Shown one piece after another: positions 25,336-32,931 of a DNA stretch of 43,551 nucleotides; position 1 is the first letter of the stretch; each line of letters begins with the position of its first letter. A program made the translations under genes and the position numbers. This DNA comes from Akkermansia muciniphila (GTDB lineage Bacteria; Verrucomicrobiota; Verrucomicrobiia; Verrucomicrobiales; V1-33): assembly GCA_945861415.1 (NCBI GenBank), contig CAMAUV010000037.1, forward strand, positions 1-43,551, written 5' to 3'. The notes below the pieces were generated by a model, which was not told the DNA's origin, made no database searches, and saw nothing but the letters and a program-made list of their open reading frames with translations.

Positions 25336-25881
25336 ATGCGACGCCTCCTACTCATCTCTGCAGTTACTCCCGCCATTCTCTTCAACGGATGCAAGGCACT
25401 CGACCGTTCGCTGGAGAATGCGGCGAAAAACATCACGCTCAACACCCCCGATCCCATCAAAGTGGAGATGAAGATTGACGTCAATGTCTATCAGCACGAT
25501 GCTGAAGACGGTGAGAAACCAAAGGATAACGCCAAAGAGGACAACGCCGGACTAAGCCGCCGCAAGTTTAACCGGCAGAAGGAGGTCCAAGACCTCAAGA
25601 ACAACCGCTTCGTGGCTGAGAGCCACCGCGGCACTTTATTTTTAAGGGAGCAGCCCGCGGGCACTTATGGCGAGTATGTCCGCAAGACGGTGGAGGATGA
25701 AAATACCGACCGCATGGAACTCATGCGCCAAGAGGCCGCAGAGAAGCGCCGCGAGTTGCACGAAATCATGCAGGAGCGCTACGAAGCCAATGTCCAGAAT
25801 GCCTTTACCGGCGAATGGATTGAAGTGCCGGACAAGGAAAAACCCGGCTCATGGCGTCTGCTCCAGAAGGTGAAGGAGTAG
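25336..25881 (+). CDS. Lipoprotein fusing YnbE-like and YdbL-like (DUF1318) regions
   Basis: A 181-residue predicted lipoprotein (leader M-R-R-L-L-L-I-S, Cys19 after F-N-G). Residues about 25-52 (I-T-L-N-T-P-D-P-I-K-V-E-M-K-I-D-V-N-V) resemble the body of E. coli YnbE, a small outer-membrane lipoprotein whose strand pairs with the C-terminus of YdbH. Residues about 85-170 resemble YdbL/DUF1318: a G-x-L-x-x-R-E-Q-P-A-G-x-Y segment, then V-E-D-E-N-T-D-R-x-x-L-M with R-R-E-L-H-E-I-M-Q-E-R-Y, and a final F-T-G-E-W-I near the end where YdbL has N-G-Q-W. A charged linker (residues 53-84) joins the two. In E. coli these are separate genes, ynbE and ydbL, directly after ydbH. Here one gene follows the YdbH-like gene by 3 bases. 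The assignment rests on recalled motifs and order, not on an alignment. Confidence 0.6.
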   Translation: MRRLLLISAVTPAILFNGCKALDRSLENAAKNITLNTPDPIKVEMKIDVNVYQHDAEDGEKPKDNAKEDNAGLSRRKFNRQKEVQDLKNNRFVAESHRGTLFLREQPAGTYGEYVRKTVEDENTDRMELMRQEAAEKRRELHEIMQERYEANVQNAFTGEWIEVPDKEKPGSWRLLQKVKE

Positions 25882-26119
25882 GAGGCAGCTTAACATCGGC
25901 GAATCGGTTAGTTAAATTGATAGGTCGAGGAAGGCTCTTATGTCCAGAGAAAGTGTCGTGACGTTACCTGTTTTCCCTTACGCTGACCTGCCTTTTTTTC
26001 CCGCACTCACGGCGACGCCCTCGCCTCTCCTGCACTTGCGCCCGTCGGCGCAGGGCCTAAGCACAACTCGGGCTTACTCCCCTTCCACGCCCGCTTTACC
26101 CAACCTATCACACCACTAC

Positions 26120-26788
26120 ATGAAGCGTTTTTGTTTCCTCGCCACCCTCACCGCCATAGCTCTTCTCAGCGCCCACGCCGACGAAAAGTCCGCCGCCCCC
26201 ACCGATGGCTGGAAATCGCTCTTCGACGGTAAATCGCTAGCTGGATGGAAGTCCAGCGAAGCAGGTGAAGGCGTTAAGGATGTCTTTACCGTCAAGGACG
26301 GCTCCCTCATTGTGAAAGGCGGCCGCGCCCATCTCTTTTACGCCGGCGAGGTGAATGGCGCCAAATTCAAGAACTTTGAATTCAAAGCCAAAGTCCTCAC
26401 GAAAAAGAACGCCAACAGCGGCATCTACTTCCATACAGAGTTCGAGGAAAAAGGATGGCCGGCCAAAGGCTATGAGTGCCAAGTGAACAATTCCTTCAAT
26501 AAAGACCCGCGCCGGACCGGAAGCCTCTATGCCGTGCTCGACTTCAAGGACACTCCTTTCCAAGACGATTCATGGATGGACTACCGCATCAAAGTGGAAG
26601 GCAAACGCGTCACTATCACCGTTAACGGAACAGTGACCGCGGACTACACGGAAAAAGAGGGCGATCCCCGCGCGGACGGTGATCAGAAGAAATACCGCTG
26701 GCTCAGCGAAGGCACCTTCGCCTTCCAGGCACACGACCCCGGTTGTGAAGTCCACTACAGGGACATCATGGTAAAGTCGCTGCCGTAA
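26120..26788 (+). CDS. Secreted DUF1080 (3-keto-disaccharide hydrolase/LamG-like fold) protein
   Basis: A 222-residue exported protein with signal peptide (MKRFCFLATLTAIALLSAHA) and a single DUF1080 domain: G-W-K-S-L-F-D-G-K-S-L-A-G-W-K, then N-S-G-I-Y-F-H-T-E-F, G-Y-E-C-Q-V-N-N, and a closing A-F-Q-A-H-D-P-G-C-E-V-H-Y-R-D-I. Members bind or cleave carbohydrates; some hydrolyse 3-keto-disaccharides. They often occur with Gfo/Idh/MocA proteins in PVC bacteria, and this window has such a gene (15911-17272) though not adjacent. The ATG at 26120 gives a clean signal peptide; the longer frame from 25940 adds 60 low-complexity residues and is rejected. Confidence 0.88.
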   Translation: MKRFCFLATLTAIALLSAHADEKSAAPTDGWKSLFDGKSLAGWKSSEAGEGVKDVFTVKDGSLIVKGGRAHLFYAGEVNGAKFKNFEFKAKVLTKKNANSGIYFHTEFEEKGWPAKGYECQVNNSFNKDPRRTGSLYAVLDFKDTPFQDDSWMDYRIKVEGKRVTITVNGTVTADYTEKEGDPRADGDQKKYRWLSEGTFAFQAHDPGCEVHYRDIMVKSLP

Positions 26789-26976
26789 GCACTATCGGAG
26801 CATCCTTCAGCCACCGCCGCCGCGCGAGTGGGCTGGAAGTTCGTGTCTCTAACCCCGCGGCCGCGGTGGTTTCCTTTTGCCGTCACACCTGACAACTTTT
26901 TGACAAACCCCGGATGGCACTGGCGGTGGGGTGCGTCGAGAGTGGCACTCTCCTGGTATTCTGCTATTGTCCACTC

Positions 26977-29091
26977 ATGCGCTCTGCCGCTCTCTTTCTG
27001 CTCGCCATCTTCACGCCCTGCGCACTGCTGGGGTGGGTATCATGGCGATCGATGCGGGATGAGGCTAATGATATTCGCCGGCAGCGCACCACCCTTTATC
27101 AGCAATCGGCGGACAATGCAGCACGCAATGCGGCAGCACTGATGGCCGGACAGGTCCGGGAGTTCGGAGAAACGGTAGAACGAATGCTCACTGGGGATGC
27201 GTTAGAGCAGGTGCGCACAAGGTTTCATATGGCACTGCGCAAGGCATGGCCCATGGCCTCGGCCGGCCTAGTGCTGGATGCCAATACGGGCGCACTGCTG
27301 GCGCAGGTGGAGCCGTCCGAGCAGGCGGTCACGGCTTTTGTGATAGCGAATACATGGTTCTTTCATGCCGATGCGCAGCCACTCTATGTAGATATCCCGG
27401 CCGACAATCCGCCTCTTACCGCCCCCCTGCCCGCACTGGTCGCGGGGGCAAAGTCGAAGGCTGTGGAGAAGGAATCTATGACCATGGCTCTGGAATCACT
27501 GGCCAAGGAAAGCCCCCCTGCCCCGGAAATCGCGCCCGCGAAACCCGCAATGAAAACAGGCCCAGAAACCCGCAGCGCAAACCTTAAGCTGGAGGCACCG
27601 GCAGATCCGCAAGCCACCACGGTAAGCGACACGGCCGCATTGTCCGTAACGGAGAGACCTTTTCCCGCCGCAGCCATGCCGACTGGGCGGCCATCGCCAC
27701 CACCATACCCAGTCACACCAGCAGCCAGCCAGTCTGCGACCGATTCGAAAAAGAAGTCAACCCACCATAATGCGGAAGGCAACGAACCCCGCCGCACGGT
27801 CAGACCCCTGTTTTCAGCCCCTTCCGACGCCAGCGTCGTAAAGCCCGTAACCACAACCCTAGCCGCTCTCGTGGCCCTGCATTCGTCCGGCATGATCAAT
27901 GTGCCGCGTAATGATGGCCTATTTACTCTGATTTGGTATCGCACGCCGCGAATGCCTCAGGAGGTTTTCTCGGCAGTGCTGGACCGCACAGCATTTCTGC
28001 AGTCGCTACAGGCACTGCCGGCCACTGCAGCACCAGACGACGACACCAGCATCGCCATCCTTGACCACCGCGCCCAACCCGCTGCGCAGTGGACCCGTGA
28101 CGGCACGTTCACACCGGCATCGTGGAGTCAGCCGCTGGTGGCGAGGGAGCCCGGAGCCGCCCTGCCCCGGTGGGAAGCGGCGATCTTCCTTCGAAACCCG
28201 GAGGTCTTTACCAAAGCGGCCGCCACTGCCCGATGGCGGCTCGGCATCATCGTCGCCACAGCCAGCCTCACGGCCATCGCCGGCGCACTCTTCATCCTGC
28301 GCGATTCCCGCCGCGCCGCTCTCGAAGCGCGACAGAAGACTGACTTCGTCTCCAATGTCAGTCACGAACTGAAAACGCCGCTCACCAGCATCCGTCTGTT
28401 AAGCGACCTCCTGGCGGCGAATCCGGCATCATCCCCGGACAAAACCAAGCGGTATGCAGAAGTGATCGCAAGCGAAGCGGCAAGGCTCACGAGGCTCATT
28501 AACAACGTGCTGAATTTTTCACGGATGGAACGCGGTAGCGGGGAAATGAACACGGCACCGCTCGACCTCGGTGAGCTGACCAAGGAGACCGCGGATCACA
28601 TCCGCCCTCAGCTTGAAAAGGCGGCGTTCACTCTGGAAGTGAGCGTGCCGGAACATCCCGTGACCTTACGTGCCGACGCCGATGCCATCAGCCAGGTGCT
28701 GCTTAATCTGCTCTCCAATGCGGAGAAATACGGCAGTGCTCCCGACAAACCCCGGCGCATCGTGGTGACTCTTCACGGAGAGAATAACCGTGCACTGCTC
28801 AAGGTATCGGATCACGGCAACGGTGTGCCCCGCGGCCACGAACGCAGGATCTTTGAGAAATTCCAACGCGCACACGATACACTCGCTAGCGGCACTGCCG
28901 GCAGCGGCCTGGGTCTCACCATCGCCCGCCGTCTTATAGAAGCACACGGTGGCACGCTCGAATACTCCCGCGGAGAGAACGGCGGGGCAGTCTTCACCGT
29001 CTCACTGCCAGCCAGCCCGGAGTTCTCACCAAGCAGTTTTATGAATTCCGAAACGGACTCCGGGTTAGCCGCCCTGAAATCTGAAACATGA
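26977..29091 (+). CDS. Sensor histidine kinase with long proline/alanine-rich periplasmic insert
   Basis: 704 residues from ATG 26977. One N-terminal membrane helix (about 3-20), a large extracytoplasmic sensor region (about 30-410), a second helix (about 417-438), then HisKA with S-H-E-L-K-T-P-L-T-S (phospho-acceptor His463). HATPase motifs follow: N-L-L-S-N-A-E-K-Y (N box), D-H-G-N-G-V-P (G1) and G-S-G-L-G-L-T-I-A (G2). Within the sensor region a stretch of roughly 140 residues (about 145-290) is rich in Pro, Ala, Thr and Lys and looks disordered. The stimulus is unknown. The response regulator gene follows 16 bases downstream, so the pair are co-transcribed. A start at 26914 would add 21 residues before the helix. 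Confidence 0.92.
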   Translation: MRSAALFLLAIFTPCALLGWVSWRSMRDEANDIRRQRTTLYQQSADNAARNAAALMAGQVREFGETVERMLTGDALEQVRTRFHMALRKAWPMASAGLVLDANTGALLAQVEPSEQAVTAFVIANTWFFHADAQPLYVDIPADNPPLTAPLPALVAGAKSKAVEKESMTMALESLAKESPPAPEIAPAKPAMKTGPETRSANLKLEAPADPQATTVSDTAALSVTERPFPAAAMPTGRPSPPPYPVTPAASQSATDSKKKSTHHNAEGNEPRRTVRPLFSAPSDASVVKPVTTTLAALVALHSSGMINVPRNDGLFTLIWYRTPRMPQEVFSAVLDRTAFLQSLQALPATAAPDDDTSIAILDHRAQPAAQWTRDGTFTPASWSQPLVAREPGAALPRWEAAIFLRNPEVFTKAAATARWRLGIIVATASLTAIAGALFILRDSRRAALEARQKTDFVSNVSHELKTPLTSIRLLSDLLAANPASSPDKTKRYAEVIASEAARLTRLINNVLNFSRMERGSGEMNTAPLDLGELTKETADHIRPQLEKAAFTLEVSVPEHPVTLRADADAISQVLLNLLSNAEKYGSAPDKPRRIVVTLHGENNRALLKVSDHGNGVPRGHERRIFEKFQRAHDTLASGTAGSGLGLTIARRLIEAHGGTLEYSRGENGGAVFTVSLPASPEFSPSSFMNSETDSGLAALKSET

Positions 29092-29107
29092 AAACTGCCA
29101 CCTTTCC

Positions 29108-29803
29108 ATGAAAGTCCTCATCGTAGAAGACGACCCTTCCATTCGATTTGGCCTCGAAGAGATTCTCTCATCCGAAGGTTACGACATCGCGACCTGCGAC
29201 CGCGGCGACAGCATGGTGGAAGACCGCGTCGCCGCATTTTCACCAGACTTGATCGTGCTCGATGTCATGCTGCCGGGGCGAAATGGATTCGACTGCTGCC
29301 GGGACCTGCGCGCCGCCGGCATACGGATGCCGGTGCTCATGCTCACTGCCAAAGGACAGGAGGCGGACAAAGTAATCGGTCTAGAGTGCGGAGCGGATGA
29401 TTATGTGACCAAACCTTTTGGCCTACGCGAGCTGACGGCCCGCATCCATGCGCTCTTGCGCCGCGCTACCGAATTCAACACGACCGAGGAGGATACCCCT
29501 GCCCGCATTCGCATTGGCGACTGCGACATCGACCCGGCGAATCACTTGCTGCGCTGCGGAAAAGGTGAGCGGCCACTGACGCCGCGCGAGTGCTCCCTCC
29601 TGATCCACCTGCACCGCCACCGCGGACATGTGCAGTCACGGGACCAAATTCTGACCGCCGTATGGGGGCTGAACGCGGCGACTGTGAGCACCCGCACGCT
29701 TGATCAGACCGTAGCTCAATTGCGGAAGAAATTGGGTGACATCGGAGCCAACGCGCAGTGGCTGCAAACCGTGCACGGGGTTGGCTACAGGCTCACGGAA
29801 TAG
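29108..29803 (+). CDS. OmpR/PhoB-family response regulator
   Basis: A 231-residue two-domain regulator. The receiver domain has the acidic pair E7/D8/D9, phospho-acceptor Asp52 in [10 protein letters not shown], the conserved Thr (M-L-T-A-K) and Lys (V-T-K-P-F). A C-terminal winged helix of the Trans_reg_C type follows: L-T-P-R-E-C-S-L-L, then [26 protein letters not shown] and V-H-G-V-G-Y-R-L at the end. It is presumably phosphorylated by the histidine kinase encoded immediately upstream. Targets unknown; no repeated binding motif was identified in the window. Confidence 0.95.
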   Translation: MKVLIVEDDPSIRFGLEEILSSEGYDIATCDRGDSMVEDRVAAFSPDLIVLDVMLPGRNGFDCCRDLRAAGIRMPVLMLTAKGQEADKVIGLECGADDYVTKPFGLRELTARIHALLRRATEFNTTEEDTPARIRIGDCDIDPANHLLRCGKGERPLTPRECSLLIHLHRHRGHVQSRDQILTAVWGLNAATVSTRTLDQTVAQLRKKLGDIGANAQWLQTVHGVGYRLTE

Positions 29804-29906
29804 CACTTTGGGATTCACCCCCACGGATTCAGCGGCCGACAGTTTGGTGAAGCGTGGAGTTGTCTCCGCGGCCTTGATGGTCTATAGAACTATCTAAATT
29901 AGCCTT

Positions 29907-31199
29907 ATGGCCCCCTCGAATCCGACTATTGCTTTGCCAAAGTCTGCTGCTCCATGCCGCGGCGGATTAGTCGGCGGCGCGATTTCAGGAGCGGCGGCGG
30001 CGGGGGTGGCTCTAGTGCCAGGAGTCGAAGAGCTGATGCGTTCTGAATGGGTGTACAATACCCGGACGGTTGAGCCTCTAGCGACTTTCGCCATCGCTGC
30101 CGGAGGGGGAATTATCTCTGCGGCAGTCAGTGCCTCGCTGGATACATGGCCGCGGCGGGCAGGGTTGCTGATGGCCGCCATTGTGCTGGCAGTGACGCAA
30201 TCGCTGCTGCTATTCCACCGCTTGGCAATTGGCTGGGAAGCAGTGTCACTCGCTGTGGCCATGATCACGGGAGCACTGGTCGCAGGATTGCTAACGCGCA
30301 GCCCGTCCGCGGCAGCGCGGTGGTTTGAAGGGCGACTGAACCGTAGTCTGGTTCAGAGGCTCTCGGTGGCACAGAACATGGGGTTTCTTCAACCGGACGA
30401 GCGCGAGGCGGCGGTCCTGACCTGCAGCATTTTGAACGAAACGCACCTACGCTCGCAAATTCCAGCCCGGGAGTTTTTGAAAATCGCGGAATCTTTCCGG
30501 CTAACGGCTTCGCGGGTGCTGCTGGACCACGGGGCGCTCCTTGACGAGACAGAAGCAGGAACCGTGCGTGCGTTTTTTGGTCTTCCACTCCCGGTTGTCA
30601 ACCATGCGGACAGTGCCGCCCGGGCGGCTCTCGCAGTCGATGACGCACTTCGCCGTCTCGCCGTGGGGCAAATGAAAAAGGATTACGCCCAAGCGGAATT
30701 TGGCGCCGGAATCAGCTGCGGGGTTCTCACTGCTGGTCTTTCGGGCGATGCCTACGCCGCTGCCGGAGATGCCGTGGACCAGAGTCGGTGGTTGGCGGCA
30801 CTGAATGCAGATTACCATTCCGCGATCCTCACCGACGGCACCACTCACCGGATGTCGGCGGACACCGAAGACCGCCCTCTAGAAATTCTCAATCCTCCCG
30901 ATGGAGCGGCTCTAGAAGTATATCAGGTGCTGGCTATGACAGGCGGTTTATCGCGCGAAGCGATGGCGCAACGCGACGCCTTCCGCGATGCCATCATTCT
31001 TCTACGGGCGGGACACGCTGCGGATGCCCTGCTGAGGTTCAAAGAAGCCGGCGAAGGTCTCACCTCACCGGATGGGACGCTTGAGCATTTCGTTTACATA
31101 GCGCAGGAACAATCAGCCCGTGACAGTGCCGGACGCAAGCTGCCACTGCCGCCGGCCAGCCGACCCCTGCGCTCTACCCTCAAAGTCCGCGGCCTGTGA
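29907..31199 (+). CDS. Membrane protein with degenerate class III nucleotidyl cyclase domain
   Basis: 430 residues with hydrophobic segments at about 19-40, 57-75, 86-104 and 111-129, suggesting four membrane helices, then a cytoplasmic domain laid out like a class III adenylate/guanylate cyclase. Family features kept are F-F-G-L-P (223-227), H-A-D-S-A-A-R-A-A-L-A (233-243), G-A-G-I-S-C-G-V-L-T-A-G (266-277), and A-G-D-A-V-D-Q-S-R-W-L (286-296, normally G-D-x-V-N-x-A-x-R-L). Both metal-binding aspartates are missing. The first-strand site reads A-V-L-T-C-S-I-L-N (169-177) instead of L-F-A-D-I, and the second reads E-T-E-A-G-T-V-R-A-F-F-G instead of x-x-G-D-x-x-x-A-x-F-G. Catalysis is therefore unlikely, and a nucleotide-sensing or scaffold role is possible. 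Its stop overlaps the recR start (GTGA). Confidence 0.7.
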   Translation: MAPSNPTIALPKSAAPCRGGLVGGAISGAAAAGVALVPGVEELMRSEWVYNTRTVEPLATFAIAAGGGIISAAVSASLDTWPRRAGLLMAAIVLAVTQSLLLFHRLAIGWEAVSLAVAMITGALVAGLLTRSPSAAARWFEGRLNRSLVQRLSVAQNMGFLQPDEREAAVLTCSILNETHLRSQIPAREFLKIAESFRLTASRVLLDHGALLDETEAGTVRAFFGLPLPVVNHADSAARAALAVDDALRRLAVGQMKKDYAQAEFGAGISCGVLTAGLSGDAYAAAGDAVDQSRWLAALNADYHSAILTDGTTHRMSADTEDRPLEILNPPDGAALEVYQVLAMTGGLSREAMAQRDAFRDAIILLRAGHAADALLRFKEAGEGLTSPDGTLEHFVYIAQEQSARDSAGRKLPLPPASRPLRSTLKVRGL

Positions 31200-31816
31200 C
31201 AAAAGTTGACTACCCGGAGGAAATTCGCAGCCTGATCGCTCAGCTACGGCGTCTGCCGGGCATCGGTCCCCGCAGCGCGGAGCGCATTTCCCTCTGGCTC
31301 CTCCGCAGCAGCCAGTCGCCGTGCGCCGCTCTTGCCGGAGCCCTCAACGAGGCAGCGGAAAACGTCTGCCTGTGCGCCGTCTGCGGATTCTTTGCCAGCC
31401 GCGCGGACGGTTGCGAACTCTGCATGGACACCACCCGCGACGCCTCCCTGCTCTGTATTGTGGAGCAAAGCACGGACATTCTCCCGCTGGAGCGCACCGG
31501 CGCCCTGCACGGACAATACCATGTGCTCGGCGGGCGCATCAGCCCACTGGACAACATCGGTCCAGAGGATCTTCGCCTCGGCCAGCTAGCCCGCAGGCTG
31601 GATGCCGGCACCGTCAAGGAGATCATCCTCGCCACCGGCAGCGATGTGGAAGGCGAAGCGACCGCCAACTATCTCACCGCCCTGCTCCGCACAACGCATC
31701 CCGGCATTCACGTCACCCGCCTTGCGCAGGGACTCCCGGCCGGCGGCGGCCTTGAATCAGCGGATGACCTTACGCTGCTGCGTGCCATCAGCGGTCGCCG
31801 TGCGGCGGAGCAGTAA
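31196..31816 (+). CDS. recR: Recombination mediator protein RecR
   Basis: RecR works with RecO (and RecF) to load RecA onto gapped DNA in repair. The 206-residue protein has the N-terminal helix-hairpin-helix (L-R-R-L-P-G-I-G-P-R-S-A-E-R), a zinc finger (Cys60, Cys63, Cys73, Cys76), the Toprim domain (L-C-I-V-E, then Y-H-V-L-G-G-R-I-S-P-L-D-N-I-G-P), and the Walker-B-like end (L-A-Q-G-L-P-A-G-G-G-L-E). It starts with GTG at 31196, overlapping the stop of the pseudo-cyclase gene by four bases, which suggests translational coupling. It is convergent with hemW, with only 11 bases between the stops. Confidence 0.95.
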   Translation: MTKVDYPEEIRSLIAQLRRLPGIGPRSAERISLWLLRSSQSPCAALAGALNEAAENVCLCAVCGFFASRADGCELCMDTTRDASLLCIVEQSTDILPLERTGALHGQYHVLGGRISPLDNIGPEDLRLGQLARRLDAGTVKEIILATGSDVEGEATANYLTALLRTTHPGIHVTRLAQGLPAGGGLESADDLTLLRAISGRRAAEQ

Positions 31817-31827
31817 ACAGCAGCCAG

Positions 31828-32931
31828 TCACACCCACAAGTGCGCGACCACACTGTCGGCCACGCACTTTCCTTGCTTTGTCAGTCGCAACCGGTCCCCG
31901 GCGATTTCCGCCAAACCGCCCTGTACGACGTCCTGCATGCGCGAGCCATCCGGCAGCCATGAAATTTCCACTCCCCGGGCCGTCCGCAGTTCCAGCGCGA
32001 TGCGTTCACAGGCCCACTGTTCGTCCGTCAGATGCTCCGCAGCCTTTTCACCGAGCCCTCCGCTGAGTGGATCCTGCATATAGAGCACGGTGTTCTCCAC
32101 ATTCTTCCAGCGGCGGCGGTCCACCGTGGACACGGCTCCCGGGCCCAGCCCAAGATAATCTTCGCCGCTCCAGTAGCTTTGGTTGTGCCGCGATTCAAAA
32201 CCGGGCCGTGCGTAATTGCTGATTTCGTAATGCCGGTAGCCAGCCTCACCGGTCATGCGCATGGCTTCGGTGAAGAAAGCACCATCCACATTCTCATCCC
32301 GCACGTACTCCCCTCGGGTGAACTTTTCAAAGAACGCCGTGTCCTCTTCATAGGTCAGATTGTAAGCCGACAAATGATCCGGCTGCAGCGCGAGGGACCG
32401 CCGGAGCGAATACTGCCATGCCTCCAGCGTCTGTCCCGGCACGGCAAACATGAGGTCGAGACTAACCACGGGAAAGCATGCACTGCGCAGCACTTGATAC
32501 GCTTCCTCCGCCTCCTCCGGCGCATGATCGCGGCCCAGCACTGTGAGCGACGACTGATCCCATGCCTGCACTCCCAGGCTCGCCCGCGTGACGCCGGCCC
32601 CCAGCAGAGCCTCCGCCTTCCGGGCATCAATCGTGCGCGGGTTGATCTCCACCGTCCACTCCTTCACCTCCTCGATTCCCAAAGCGGCACGAAACTCCGG
32701 TAGCCAGCGCTCAAGATGGGTGGTGCTCAACATGGTCGGCGTGCCCCCGCCGAAATAAACGGTCTCCAGCTCAATGCGCCTCCCCCATTTCCTGCGCGCG
32801 GCCAGCGCTTCCACTGTCAGCGCATTGAGAAATGCCGCCGTGTCGGTGCTGCCCGGCTCATGTTTATAAAACGAGCAGTACGGACAGATGCGATGACAGA
32901 AAGGGATATGAACATAGAGATGCCGGATCAT
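31828..32931 (-). CDS. hemW: HemW-like radical SAM protein
   Basis: A 367-residue radical SAM protein of the HemN/HemW group. The [4Fe-4S] motif C-x3-C-x2-C is in H-I-P-F-C-H-R-I-C-P-Y-C-S-F (Cys12, 16, 19), with F-G-G-G-T-P-T at the next strand. HemW-type proteins are haem chaperones; true oxygen-independent coproporphyrinogen oxidase (HemN) has extra residues and a C-x3-C-x2-C-x-C motif. Here the residue two after the last Cys is Phe, which argues for HemW. The C-terminal part has the usual small winged-helix-like HemN_C region (L-T-K-Q-G-K-C-V-A-D-S-V). The ATG at 32931 overlaps the stop of the upstream membrane protein gene (ATGA). Confidence 0.9.
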   Translation of the reverse strand: MIRHLYVHIPFCHRICPYCSFYKHEPGSTDTAAFLNALTVEALAARRKWGRRIELETVYFGGGTPTMLSTTHLERWLPEFRAALGIEEVKEWTVEINPRTIDARKAEALLGAGVTRASLGVQAWDQSSLTVLGRDHAPEEAEEAYQVLRSACFPVVSLDLMFAVPGQTLEAWQYSLRRSLALQPDHLSAYNLTYEEDTAFFEKFTRGEYVRDENVDGAFFTEAMRMTGEAGYRHYEISNYARPGFESRHNQSYWSGEDYLGLGPGAVSTVDRRRWKNVENTVLYMQDPLSGGLGEKAAEHLTDEQWACERIALELRTARGVEISWLPDGSRMQDVVQGGLAEIAGDRLRLTKQGKCVADSVVAHLWV

